Below are positions 21,769 through 32,296 of a DNA stretch of 64,000 bases, piece by piece; position 1 is the first letter of the stretch; the number at the start of each line of letters is the position of its first letter. Below the pieces are notes generated by a model. The model searched no databases. It saw only the letters and a list, made by a program, of their open reading frames with translations, and was not told the origin of the DNA. This DNA is from Adiantum capillus-veneris. Its lineage: Eukaryota > Streptophyta > Polypodiopsida > Polypodiales > Pteridaceae. Position numbers and translations under genes: made by a program. Where the stretch lies: the NCBI GenBank assembly GCA_014529385.2, contig CM043944.1, forward strand, positions 65,430,248 through 65,494,247. The letters are read 5' to 3'.

Positions 21769-21800
<32 letters not shown>
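21769..21800. repeat. (CA)n microsatellite in LTR of C
   Basis: About 16 CA units. The 3' LTR has a shorter, interrupted version. Confidence 0.85.
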
Positions 21801-21802
<2 letters not shown>

Positions 21803-22490
21803 CCACACACACCGCTCTCTCTCACCCCATTCACCCCCCCCCTCCGCCTCTGTGTCACCCACAACAACGCCGAAAAAAAAACAGAAAAAAAGGATATATA
21901 TATATATATATACAATAACCCCACACCCCCCTGTTCCCATGCACACATACGCACACACACATATACATATAATTACACATATTTACACACATATACTTGC
22001 ACATCTATATACACACACACACACACACACACGCAGAATGCGCACACACAAAAAAAATACAAAAAACAAAGAATTGTACGACTACGACGACATCAACAAA
22101 GGAGGACGACCCGAATCACGAAACACCGACAACAAAAAGAACAAAGGCTCCGAAGGCATGTCCCGGCCGACCCCGAAAAGACGTACATGCTACACCGACG
22201 CACCGGCAAGTTGCCATTCACCGGCATCACGCAACCACGACACCATTTTCAGTAAACCGTAGGTCATTATCATCATTTTTTTCAGTTTTCACCCAAGCCT
22301 TGTAAATTCCCAATTTGTAATTTTCCTCTCTCTAGGTGATGGTCACAAAGGCCCACCTAGAGGTTTTCATTTTTAATAACTCCCAAGACAAAGCAAGGGT
22401 CAATTACACTGGGCCCACCGCCTTGCTTTGTCTCCCTGATTAGCTTACCCTAATCAAACCGGGATTACCCTAATCTAAGCAACCAACACC

Positions 22491-22498
22491 TATAAAAG
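22491..22498 (+). promoter_or_regulatory. C: LTR TATA box (5' copy)
   Basis: TATAAAAG after CCAACACC, about 610 bp before the LTR end; repeated at 49559-49566 in the 3' LTR. Position and sequence suit the element promoter. Confidence 0.6.
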
Positions 22499-22883
22499 GG
22501 CACTAAGAGGTCACTATCGGGGGGGGGGAGTTTATGAGAGGTCAGAACTTGGTAGAGTTTTAGTCGGAGGAATTGACACTATTGGCATCACGGGGAGGGG
22601 ACTTGTGTGATGGTTTGTTTTGGGAATTGCACCATGTGAAGGGAGCTACGTCCACCTCTCGAGTCCAATGGTCGATGCACACACACATACACATTCTTGG
22701 TAGAAAGTTTCATATCATCGAGTCGTCTTTAGAGAACGCACCAAGTAGATGCACTATCTCTTCTCCCTATCTCTCTATCACCACGGTGTGTCACCTCGCT
22801 GGAAGGAAGGTCATTTGTAAATACTTCAAGAAATAATTCTCCCTCACACCCCGACCGTTTTCATCATTTTTCAATGCTCTCTC

Positions 22884-22956
<73 letters not shown>

Positions 22957-22988
22957 GTTTGCGGTGTTCACATCACCGTTGTCTGTGT

Positions 22989-23008
22989 CCTAGCCGCTCA
23001 AAGGTAGG
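22989..23008 (+). other. C: U5 hairpin (5' copy, one arm mutated)
   Basis: CCTAGC ... GGTAGG here; the 3' LTR at 50014-50033 has the intact pair CCTAGC/GCTAGG. A near copy of the primer site (TGGTGCCCCTTG) follows at 23009-23020. Confidence 0.55.
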
Positions 23009-23111
23009 TGGTGCCCCTTGTTCGCTTTACCGTGACTAGATTGAGGCGTGCCATTGGCTCTTGGTGTTTTAGAGGCCGTCGGAGCCCGTGTCTCACTTTG
23101 CTCCCGTCATT

Positions 23112-23123
23112 TGGTGCCCCCAC
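23112..23123 (+). other. C: primer binding site
   Basis: TGGTGCCCCCAC, two bases after the LTR end. The same 12 bases stand at the same place in A and B. I cannot name the tRNA. Confidence 0.75.
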
Positions 23124-23187
23124 AGAGGAGGGCTTCTACGAATACTTCAGTTTACAATGCTGAAAGCAACGCACCTCATCAATCATT

Positions 23188-24373
23188 GATGAATGGCTGA
23201 AGGAATTCTCTAACTGGAGGATGGAAGAGGAGGAGACTAAGGAGGTACTAGCCGCCTTCATTGAAGTACTACTTCCAGGCTGTAGTATCGTCAGTATACA
23301 AGAGGTAAGCCCTCCATATCGTGTTGCTCATTCTAACCACAAATTGAGAGCATCAGGCGGGAGGTCTATGAAGTGCTATCACTGTTGTTAACCAAAACAC
23401 ACTGTCATGAGTGCTAGCAACGAAGGCAGCGAAGGGGCTAAAATTGTCTACATCGTGAAGAAGTCATCCACATCAAAGGAGGAAAGAAAACGGTGAGGCC
23501 TCTCTTCCCTAAGGAAGCTGTAGTCAAAGTTATAACCTCTACTCCAAAATGGCCTAAAGGGGCTGGCCAAGCCAAAGGTAAGGAAGGTTAATCCAGTCTA
23601 GAAACACATGACCCCAAAGGGAGAAGCATCTCGCCAAGCAAGTGCTTCAAGCTCAGAGAGTCGGGTCGTACCCAGCTTGCCAAAGAGGAAGTCATTAGAA
23701 GCTAAGCGGTGGAAGGTCGCCTACCGATTCGCACGACCAATGCGAGTACTACCAGTCCACTTCGACAATCCTAAAGAAGAAGTGCTAAGAAGGTTCCCAT
23801 ATCCTAAGGAAGAGTGGTTCGGCTACTGCTCTCGTTGTTTTGGAAGACGGTCTTCCTCCTCTCCCTGTACAACTTATCTTGAAGAAGCTCTCCACCACGG
23901 GTGAAACCCAGCGGGATGGAGACAAGTTACAGGGCAGTTGAATGGAGTGGAATTCATGCAACACGCCAACTACGGTAATTATCTGCAGTTGTTGCTAGCC
24001 AAAAGGCTGGGAGTGGTCAGACATGTCACCATCACCCCGTACGTGCTAAGAGACGAAGGAAAGGTAGAGCCCATGAAAGGCGATGACCTCCTGTGGATGT
24101 GCCAACTCATCAACAATGGCACAATAAGAGTATAAGTAAGTACTCCACCCTCTGTGCATGATGGAAAACAGGCCGACAACATTCCCATTCAGATTCCTGT
24201 AGCATATGCATGTGAATATCTATGTAGATAGGAAAATCTTCTACCAACAGAAGATCGTGTACCTATTCGGTGCAGCGGTGCTAGGAGAAATCCTTAATTC
24301 CCCAAACCCTATCATTCTCCCCATGTTGGATTACCACCATTCCTTTAATTTTTCTATCTTTATCTTGTTTTGA
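23188..24373 (+). pseudogene. C: ORF0, accessory frame between primer site and gag
   Basis: Three pieces in sequence. (1) 23188-23391: DEWLKEFSNWRMEEEE, ending with a knuckle-like KCYHCC. (2) About 23917-24135: QLNGVEFMQHANYGNYLQLL, LAKRLGVVRHVTITPYVL, ending TAA. (3) 24206-24373: MHVNIYVDRKIFYQQKIVYL, FGAAVLGEIL, NPIILPML, ending SFNFSIFILF-stop. Pieces 1 and 3 have counterparts in A, and 2 and 3 in B, always between primer site and gag. Function unknown. The Ogre group of Tat elements is known to have an extra ORF upstream of gag; homology to it is untested. Confidence 0.6.
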
Positions 24374-24472
24374 TCTATCCATCCAACTCTGTAAAAAGCC
24401 GATATGAGCCGCTATTGTTGTTAGTATAATATAAAAGAAAAAAAAAAGTTTGTAATTTCCTGAGTCACTACT

Positions 24473-25606
24473 ATGGCAAGTGTTTCTTTCCCCACGTTCA
24501 GTGGAAAGAAGGGAGAAGATCTCACCACACCGACTTTCTGGATGATTTCAACATCGCTTGTGTGGTTTCCAACAAGGATGACGATGCTTCACAACTTCGA
24601 ATTTTTTCTCTACTGATGAAAGTAGAGGCCAAGTCCTGGTACAATGCATTGCCCCAGGCTACCAAGAATGCATGGGATGTGTTACGGGTTGCCTTTGTAA
24701 AAAGGTTTGGTGGAGGCACAACCTCGAAGAAGCTATGGCAGCTACTGACGGAATTGAAGCAGGGAAGTCTACTAGAGTATGCCACATACGAGTCCAAGTT
24801 TGTGGACTTATGGCAGAGATGGGTTGCCTCACTGAAGAAGACAAAGCAGCGCCTAATTTCCTGAAGAAGAACCGTTTCATTGTTGGCTTGTGGTCACCGC
24901 TTAGAGAGAAGGGGAAGGGAAGGTTTCTTGCAACATATGAGTTGGCAGTAAAAGTAGCCCGCCTTAAAGACAAGAAGCTACACATGCAAGAAAGAGTAAA
25001 CGAGTCATAGAAAACAATCTCAGCCTGACCAACCCCAGTGACTGCAACAACCAGTCATAGAGCCCAGCCACAAGAGGCATCACAGGAGCAGCAAGACCTG
25101 CTGAGTCGCATCACCACCCAACTAGAGATTTTATCCGTGAATCTGGTGTAGCAAGGGCATGCACCTAGCAAAAATCCAGAACAAGAAAGAGGAAAACGAA
25201 GGCAGAACCAAGAGTACCACTGCTATAATGCGGGGAAGACGGCTATGGTATGTACTACTCCCCACATCCAAGGAGGCAGAATTTCAATAGAGGGGGGAGA
25301 CAGAATCAAATCTCTCCGCCAAGAGCAAGACCACCACCACCCACGCAACCAGATCTGATCTCACCGGTCCACGTTCTTCAACCACCCGTACAACAACAAC
25401 CACCACCACAACCTCTTATTCCACTACTACCCCCACCACCTGCTGTAAACCAAGCGGTGAGTGTTATTAGCTTGGAGACTAAAGGGAAGGCAAAGGTAGA
25501 AGAGTCACTTTGAGAGAAGCACAAAAGGAAATCAAAAGTAGAAGAAGTGGATGATATGGGAGTGAAGAGTGCCAGGCACGAGGAAGCCTCTCAAAGAGAA
25601 TAGAAA
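24473..25606 (+). pseudogene. gag: C: gag
   Basis: ATG 24473 (MASVSFPTFSGKKGED) matches the start of A's gag. A frameshift near 24530 precedes NIACVVSNKDDDASQLRIFS, KSWYNALPQATKNAWDVLR and LLEYATYESKFVDLWQRW; another precedes FIVGLWSPLREKGKGRFLAT. The CCHC knuckle (near 25220) is damaged by a one-base loss. A proline-rich linker (25330-25450) follows. Confidence 0.8.
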
Positions 25607-26586
25607 ATGAAAGGGAAGGCCGAGTCTATCAAGAAAGCAGCTAAACCGCAACGAAAGATAGACATCGTGGATTTCTCACTAGGTGAGTATGCTAAACCCT
25701 ATGACTTAGTTCAGGATGTGTTGATGCTGGTTCCGAAGATAACTTGGCCCCAATTACTCCACCTTGCACCAAGAATGAGGAGGCAATGGACGAAAATGGT
25801 GAGTACCAGGAAATCAAGACCAAGGATAGCTGGGGCTATCTTTGGAAGGGATCTCGACGACATCCTACCAATTATGGATGCCCACATCAAGGGGAAACGA
25901 ATCTCAAACGTCTACATAGATGGTGGTGCGCAAATATGCGTCATGAGTGAAAAAATGATGCACCATCTAGGTCTAGAGGTGAGTAGGCCGGCACCCTGCC
26001 GAGCCAAAATGGCAAACAATGTAAGAGTGAAATGCGTGGGCATTGTGAATGCGGTCAAAGTAAAACCATTCAATACAGAAGTGGAGGTAGACATCTTTTT
26101 CATGCCACACAAAGGGGAGGGCTACCCTATCATTCTTGGGAGACCTTGGCTCATGGCTATGGAAGCTAAGCAAGACTGGAGCACCGGAATGATTCAGATG
26201 AAGGACGCTAAAGGGAAGTCCATATTCTACGATTTGAGGACTGGGAAGCAACGCAACATGATCTTGGAGGCTTCAGAAGATGAGTCCACCAGCGACTATT
26301 TGTCTACCTTAGGAGAAGAAACAACCACCACTGTGATAGTAGCATTGAAGTGATGGGGGTCATTCTTAAAGACCCAAAAAGATTGACACAATCTGAAACA
26401 CCCCCGACAAACCAAGAGGAACCATCAGGTACGCAATCCTTAGAGGATGCAGGTAAATTACAAATGATGCTCTTAAATGAGTTAACCGATAAAGAAAGGA
26501 AGGAATATATCTCCATGCTGGGTTATTTCACTACACTGTTTATTGATGGCTATGGCAAGATCATAGCCCCTCCCATTCCAGGATGA
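25607..26586 (+). pseudogene. C: retropepsin and linker to RT
   Basis: VYIDGGAQICVMSEKMMHHL, KPFNTEVEVDIFFMPHKGEG and YPIILGRPWLMAMEAKQDW give the retropepsin. The triplet reads DGG, as in A. The frame ends at 26353; a second frame (26350-26586) carries the linker up to LFIDGYGKI, where the RT deletion begins. Confidence 0.8.
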
Positions 26587-27666
26587 AATTCTCAATGAAG
26601 TGGCGGGTCACGAGCGATACACAGTGTGCGATGGCTACTCAGGATACTTCCAGATTAGCATTGTGGAAGAAGACCAGAAGAAGACAACCTTCATCACACC
26701 TTGGGGATGCTTTGCCGACTGGGTGATGCCTTTTGGCCTCACTAACGCTCCGACCACATTTCCGTGCTATGTGACCTTTGTTTTCCAACCCTACATTGGA
26801 ACATCAATACGGGTTTTCAAAGATGATTTTTGCATCTATAGTTCACGAGCCCTCCATTTAAGCAAAGTCTATGATGACTTAACGAGACTGAAAACCTTGG
26901 GTGGCCAGCTCAACGTGGATAAGTGTCACATTGGTGAAAGCAAAGTCACCCTCCTTGGCCATGTAATTTCAGCAAAAGGGATTGAAGCTGACCCTAGCAA
27001 GATTCAAGCTCTGGTATCTTTGTCATCACCCACCACCGCTAAGCAGTTAGTTTCTTTCCTTCAAGAGGATAGATACTTAAGCATGTTCATTCACTTTCTA
27101 TCTCAAGTAGTCCTCTCTCTACAACAAAACACCCAGAGGTTTGTCTTCTCATGGAGTGAAGAAAATGAGCAGCAATTTACAGAGGTGAAGCAAATCCTAG
27201 CTAAGCTTCCCAACATTTCACCCCTAAGTGGGACGAGCCATTTTATGTGAACCCTAGTGTAGGAAGTGATACACTGGGAGCCGTACTAATGCAAAAGGAT
27301 CCCCAAACTTATTTCATGTGTCCTATTTACTTCTCTAGTCGTTTCATGACCCCGTCAGAAAAGGGATTTACCGAAGTAGAACACATGGTTCTTGCACTAA
27401 TGTTTGCTACCACAAAGTTCCACTTCTATCTTCTGCCTAGACCCTTTGTAATCCTAACAATGGAGGAGGTTTTCCCATATGTAATGCGACACATGGATTT
27501 CTCATCTAGGATCTCTAAATGGTTGGTTAGATTACAAGAGTTCGACTACACCATGCAAGTGAAAAACTCTACCAGGGCTAGTTTAGCGGGAATTCTTACT
27601 CATTGCCATTATGAGAAGAAGTTGAAAGTCAATCCAGAAACAAAAAAGAAGAAACACCAATGGTAG
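26587..27666 (+). pseudogene. pol: C: reverse transcriptase (N-terminal part deleted) and first RNase H
   Basis: Compared with A, about 90 codons between YGKI and DEILNEVAG are missing, including SPIVV and WRVCVDYK. What remains: YTVCDGYSGYFQISIVEEDQ, VMPFGLTNAPTTF, FKDDFCIYSS (A has FIDDF) and VTLLGHVISAKGI. The degenerate first RNase H follows, split by a frameshift at about 27246: VGSDTLGAVLMQKD, YFSSRFMTPSEKGFTEVEHM and VRLQEFDYTMQVKN. Confidence 0.85.
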
Positions 27667-28132
27667 AAAGTCCTATGCTAGAAAGATCTCACTCTCTATT
27701 CTTTGACGGATCATACAAAAGAACAGTGGACCATTCTACAGCTGGCATATACATATTCAATGAGCAACAAGAAAGGGTATTCTCCATCGGGCATTTATTA
27801 CACTCCATCTCCAACAACAAATCAGAGTATGCAGCTCTAATTCTTGGGTTGGAACAATGTATTTCACAAGAAATTCAATGCCTAAATGTGTTTGGCGATG
27901 CTTTGCTCTTGATAAGGCAGATAAACGGCACGTGGGTTTGTAAAAATCAGGTTTTACTTGGTCAATTACGCCAGGTCAAGGATCTTCTAAGGAAGTTTGA
28001 AGTAGTAAAACTATTTCATGTACCCAAAGCACAAAATTAGGAGGCAGATGCTCTAGCCAAAGAAAGAATACAGAACGTTCCCGTAGGAGCAATCAACAAA
28101 CTGAAACTACCCCTCTTTCAAGGTAGTGATGC
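27667..28132 (+). pseudogene. C: second (archaeal-type) RNase H, cut by element B
   Basis: LFFDGSYKRTVDHSTAGIYI (Asp), SISNNKSEYAALILGLEQC (Glu), LNVFGDALLLIRQINGTW (Asp) and FHVPKAQN-stop-EADALAKE (His/Asp). The frame goes on to LKLPLFQGSDA at 28132 and resumes after element B at 46602 with MPDIINFLDTRECPK, exactly as in A. Confidence 0.85.
28129..28132. repeat. Target site duplication of element B (left copy)
   Basis: ATGC before TGATCGGAGCC; the same four bases follow the 3' LTR at 46602-46605. Removing B plus one copy restores C's reading frame. Confidence 0.8.
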
Positions 28133-29110
28133 TGATCGGAGCCTATCACAAATTTTTGTTTACTATATTTTGTTGGTTTTTCTTGCTTCTAGAGGTTTAC
28201 AATAAAAGAAAGAGTGAGAAAAACCTCTTGGAAAAATTAAAAAAATGATTTGATGGGAATTTTTTCTTGACTAGTTCACCGGAGGTGAAAGGTAGAGGGA
28301 GAACCTAGTGGTAAAGGGAAGGGAAAATATGTAAATGTGAAAAGAAAAGATATGATGTGATTGTGGAGCCATGCACCCATGATTCAAGGGTCATGAGTGG
28401 CTCATATCATCATGGCTTTGGAGCCATATGATGATTCAAATAGATGGGACCCAAGTGGAAGACTTGGTAAAGGAAGGAACCAGACACATGATTTTGCTGG
28501 ATTTTTAAAAAATACTTCCACTACGATCCAAGACAAGTTTTCTTCATCAAAGTTGTAGCTGATGAGCTGTAGAATCTGACCATATTTTTTTTAAAATTTT
28601 TGCATCTACGGTCTAGGAGATATGGCCAAAATGGAGGACGCCAGTTTTTTCAACTGTGGTGGAGACCACCCCCTCTACCTTTACACACACACCCTTCCTT
28701 TTCCACATTGAAACCTTCTCTAAAAATCAGCCATTAGTCTTCTCACCCTCCCCTCCTTCCTCCTCTCTCTCTCAAGCTCAAAAAACCATCACAAATTCCT
28801 CTTCTAATCACCTCTCAAGTCATGCTTAATCTTGTTGTAATTCATAAGTTCTCATTCAACCCCTTTCTATTATTACTAGATATGTATTGATTTTATGTAG
28901 ATTTTTTACATTTTAAAATAAGGAAGCTCTTGGACTCAAGCTATGGAGGAAGGAGTGAAGACAACACAAGTGATGATGGAGCCAATTAGTTGCAAATTGG
29001 TCAACAAATCACTTGGAAGGAGCTTCTTCATTGGTTGAATGTCCCTAATCAAGCTTCATTTGTACAAATTACACTTGGATCTTAACCTCACTCCTAATCA
29101 CTCTCTTTCC

Positions 29111-29118
29111 TATATAAA
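29111..29118 (+). promoter_or_regulatory. B: LTR TATA box (5' copy)
   Basis: TATATAAA after CTCTCTTTCC; repeated at 46101-46108. Confidence 0.65.
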
Positions 29119-29433
29119 GAGGCCTTCCCCTTTGTAATTTCAAGCCTCCCTCAGTCCCATTGAGTCTTTGTATCACTCACCATGAGCCTATAAAGCTCAT
29201 TCATTCACTCTATTCTTGCACATTCTAGAGTGAAAATTGTTTGATGCTAGTAACCTCCCATCCTCTTACTTATGTTAATTAAGAGAAATCTTTTATGTGT
29301 GTGTGAGAGTGCTTGATGTGATTTTGGCTAATCCTTGAGTGGTTGTTTAGTAATCTACATGCTATTTGTGTTGGGAGTGTTTGAAGTTATCCATTCCTTG
29401 TACACACACTAAGGTTAATGCTTCATTAATAGT

Positions 29434-29435
<2 letters not shown>

Positions 29436-29494
<59 letters not shown>
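29436..29494. repeat. (CT)n microsatellite in LTR of B
   Basis: About 29 CT units; the 3' LTR has a similar run at about 46425-46482. Confidence 0.9.
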
Positions 29495-29497
<3 letters not shown>

Positions 29498-29506
29498 TGT
29501 AGCGGT

Positions 29507-29531
29507 CCTAGTCCACGCTTCCAAGACTAGG
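29507..29531 (+). other. B: U5 hairpin and primer-site twin
   Basis: CCTAGT, a 13-base loop, ACTAGG, then TGGTGCCCTC (29532-29541). Same arrangement at 46496-46520 in the 3' LTR. In A and C the arms are CCTAGC/GCTAGG, so the closing pair changed on both sides. Confidence 0.6.
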
Positions 29532-29612
29532 TGGTGCCCTCATCTCATTTCCCTTGTGGCGCAATGGAAATTGTTTTGGTGTAGAGGCCGCCATTCCAAA
29601 TTTCCTTCGTCA

Positions 29613-29858
29613 TAATTTGGTGCCCCCACGTAGGAGTTCTCAAGCAGCGCTCTGTCAATCCTATGAAGGAAGATCCATCAAATTCTCCGAGACTTCCACT
29701 ATGGTCTCCCCAAGAAGCTCGAGAAAAGAAGCATCTTTATCGACAAACGGCACGTATGCGGGTAAAGAGAGTTAACTACACACACCCTTGTTTGCTTCAA
29801 GGAAAATCTTGTAGTCATCAAGTCCCTAGGTCAAAGCATTGTGTTGAGTGCTTTGTGG
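29613..29858 (+). pseudogene. B: primer site and ORF0, first part (cut by element A)
   Basis: The primer site TGGTGCCCCCAC is at 29618-29629. A Lys/Arg-rich frame follows and ends with a Cys/His cluster, GKSCSHQVPRSKHCVECF, knuckle-like and placed as in C. It continues across element A at 39129 (VASVKTLLLKPRLQVVK). Confidence 0.5.
29855..29858. repeat. Target site duplication of element A (left copy)
   Basis: GTGG before TGATGGGGGC; GTGG follows the 3' LTR at 39129-39132. Confidence 0.75.
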
Positions 29859-30232
29859 TGATGGGGGCTTTTCACAAGCCAAGCTCCCATACCCCTCTTC
29901 TCTCGTTCCCACCCCATTAAAACCCCCTCTTAGGGAGGGAGTGATAAAAGGCATTGGAAAAAGTAAGAAAAAATAAAGTATGATTATGTAAATATATAAG
30001 AAAGGTAAAATAGGCCACCTCATGTCTGGAGGGTAGCCCATCCCCACCTTGCCTCTTTTTTCTTCACAGTTGCCCCGCCGTGTGCCCCTTTTCCTCTCCT
30101 CCACTCAAAAGGTCAACCCCCTCTCTCTTCCCCTTGTCCTTTCTCCTTTCTCTCTCCCCTCAAGCTACCCCACCTCTCACCAATAATGCATTATAACTCA
30201 CCAATAATGCACCAACTCACATGCAACTTACC

Positions 30233-30316
30233 CTATCTTCCAAAATAGTATATCCCACCCCCTCTTTCTCTCTCCTATCTTCCAAAATAGTATATCCCAC
30301 CCCCTCTTTCTCTCTC
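30233..30316 (+). repeat. 42-bp tandem duplication in 5' LTR of A
   Basis: Two copies of a 42-bp unit starting CTATCTTCCAAAATAG; the 3' LTR has one copy (near 37955). Confidence 0.9.
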
Positions 30317-30727
30317 CTATCATATCCCATGACCCAAATACCCACCCTTTCTCTAAAGAGCGCCATGTCTCTTGTCTTGTAGCTAAATAACCTCCCCAAC
30401 ACTCACACACACTCAGTCACTGAAAAAAGTGCCCACATACCCATCCCCACCCGGTGGTTACCTGATTTTTCTTGTGTTCACACACATCTGCAAACAGATT
30501 CACCTCTGAACACACTCCCCTCTCTCCTCTCTTGTAATTACTTTATTCTCCATGTCACCTCTCACTTTTTTTCATCAACCCATCTCTCTCACTTAGTCTC
30601 TCTCTCATGAGACTGCTGTTCTCGCACATATACACACAGCCAGACAAGTGGGGCCCATAGCCACATGGCCTATGTAGATAATGATTTCTTCATTTCTAAA
30701 TTCTAGAATTTCTCCCCCCTCCTCCCC

Positions 30728-30735
30728 TATATAAA
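30728..30735 (+). promoter_or_regulatory. A: LTR TATA box (5' copy)
   Basis: TATATAAA within CCCCTATATAAAGAGG; repeated at 38411-38418. Confidence 0.65.
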
Positions 30736-31316
30736 GAGGGGTCACCATCACACTACATACACACACAACATCACCAAAGAACACACTATGCACTGTGTGT
30801 GCCTAGTGCACACACACACACCCACACCATCACCGCAATCACCATGCTTGTCTTGAGCATGACCTCTACACCCTTGGCTATGGAAGATGAAGGGCAACTA
30901 AATGAAGGATGATGGCCATAATCCTCGTGCGAGTCTTCGCCATCAACTCCCACCTATCCGCCATGTGCTCTACCACTCTCTCCCTTCTCATTCCCCTACC
31001 CTATGCTCCCCATTTCATCGCCTAATTCTCTAAATAAAGCTTGAGGTCTTGTGAGTATGTTTTCTTGCAATGTTTTGCGCATGTGAGGTGTGCGGAATCG
31101 CCACCTAGTCTTGTGTTTTGGAGTGAGCTTGTGTATGTGTGAAGGGTGTGCGGATTCGCCATTCTTTTGTGATGCCTAAGTATTAAGCCGCTATACCCCC
31201 TCCCTCACTCTCTCTCTCTCTCACACTTGATCTCATTCTCTTTCCTTTTCATCATTACTCCCAAGCATCCATCTCTCTTGGATGAAAACTTTGTTATGGT
31301 GGTGTGTTGTTTGCGT

Positions 31317-31347
31317 CCTAGCCGTTGAAGCTAGGTGGTGCCCCCTG
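31317..31347 (+). other. A: U5 hairpin and primer-site twin
   Basis: CCTAGC, a 7-base loop, GCTAGG (31317-31335), then TGGTGCCCCCTG (31336-31347), which shares its first ten bases with the true primer site 104 bp on. The 3' LTR repeats it at 39008-39038. Confidence 0.6.
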
Positions 31348-31439
31348 TTTGCTTTACCATGACAGGCTCGAAGCGCGCCATTCAGTCCCCGGTGTTTTAG
31401 AGGCCATCGAGGTTCGGGGTTCGCTTTGCTCCCGTCATT

Positions 31440-31451
31440 TGGTGCCCCCAC
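31440..31451 (+). other. A: primer binding site
   Basis: TGGTGCCCCCAC, two bases after the LTR end. tRNA not identified. Confidence 0.75.
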
Positions 31452-31510
31452 TGAGGATCTTTTCATGAAACCCTTCAGTTTACAAGACTGAAACCCTTAA
31501 ACTATTGTGA

Positions 31511-32212
31511 ATGGATGAATGGCTAGCAGGATTTGCTAATTGGACGACAGAAGAAGAAGAGCTTCAAGCACAACTAGACGAACTCCGCATCTCCATCGAA
31601 GCTCGAGTGCCAGGCGTAACGGTAATCGATTTGCAGTAGGAGAGTCAACCAACACGCCAAACCCAGTGGATATACATAGGCCAAGTTCCAAGAAGAAGAA
31701 GGAGAAGGTCGAAACCATGTCCGCAACCTACCACCAACCCACAACAACAAAATGGAAGGAGCTCTACACAATAGAGAATCAACACTATTCTACTTTGAGA
31801 ATCGGGTAACTCAAGTCACCGAGGTAATTATCACAGGCAGTTTTCAAGTCGCACCTGATGCTGCAGCACAGATAACGGAAGCATTGGCTCACACTCTCAC
31901 TAGAGAAACTAGGGATCTACTGAGTTTGTTTCAGGAAACAACACCACCCTCTCCCACAAGCTTGGACAGTGACTAAGCACCTCTAAGCTTCACATGAATC
32001 AGTACAACCTACCTCAAGACAGATCACACATACCAACACGTGTATGCTCAATCAAGGTAATACTGGATTTGAAGGCTCACTACCAGCACGTCATTGCCAC
32101 CATGCTGGGTGGGGAGTGATTTTTTGAGGTTCTAGCATCAGATCAACCATTTGTCCTACCTTTGGTACAAGGCAATGTACCGTTTGAAGTTTTAATCTAT
32201 GTCCTAGTATAA
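31511..32212 (+). pseudogene. A: ORF0, accessory frame upstream of gag
   Basis: ATG 31511 starts MDEWLAGFANWTTEEEELQA, ending PGVTVIDLQ and a TAG at 31637-31639. The start matches C (DEWLxxFxNWxxEEEE). A middle part (31752-31976, another frame) includes ENRVTQVTEVIITGSFQVAP and may match the middle module of B and C. The C-terminal module is in the first frame at 32042-32212: IKVILDLKAHYQHVIATML, a TGA, then FFEVLASDQPFVLPLVQGN and PFEVLIYVLV-stop. It ends 84 bp before the gag ATG. Broken by frameshift and stops; function unknown. Confidence 0.6.
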
Positions 32213-32296
32213 GAGGGTATACACGCCTCCTTGTAAAGAAGAAAAAAAACCTTTGCAAGTTAAGCAGTGTGTCTTTCTAGCTCTCTCTCAGTAATC

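Larger units (their letters stand above)
28133..29612 (+). repeat. B: 5' LTR
   Basis: 1,480 bp; TATA box TATATAAA at 29111-29118, a long CT run (29436-29494), the U5 hairpin (29507-29531) and the end CTTCGTCA. Confidence 0.9.
29859..31437 (+). repeat. A: 5' LTR
   Basis: 1,579 bp, starts TGATGGGGGC and ends GCTCCCGTCA. It differs from the 3' LTR by scattered substitutions and a 42-bp tandem duplication (30233-30316). Its last 130 bp resemble the end of C's LTR closely. Confidence 0.95.

Noticed and set aside
21612-22305. Frames rich in His/Thr and Cys/Val
   Set aside because: Translations of CA/TG runs inside the LTR of C; the matching 3' LTR positions do not keep these frames.
22573-22836. 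87-codon frame repeated at 49647-49910
   Set aside because: Also LTR sequence (element C), downstream of the TATA box. Similarity reflects LTR identity, not coding. A short LTR-encoded peptide is possible but unsupported.
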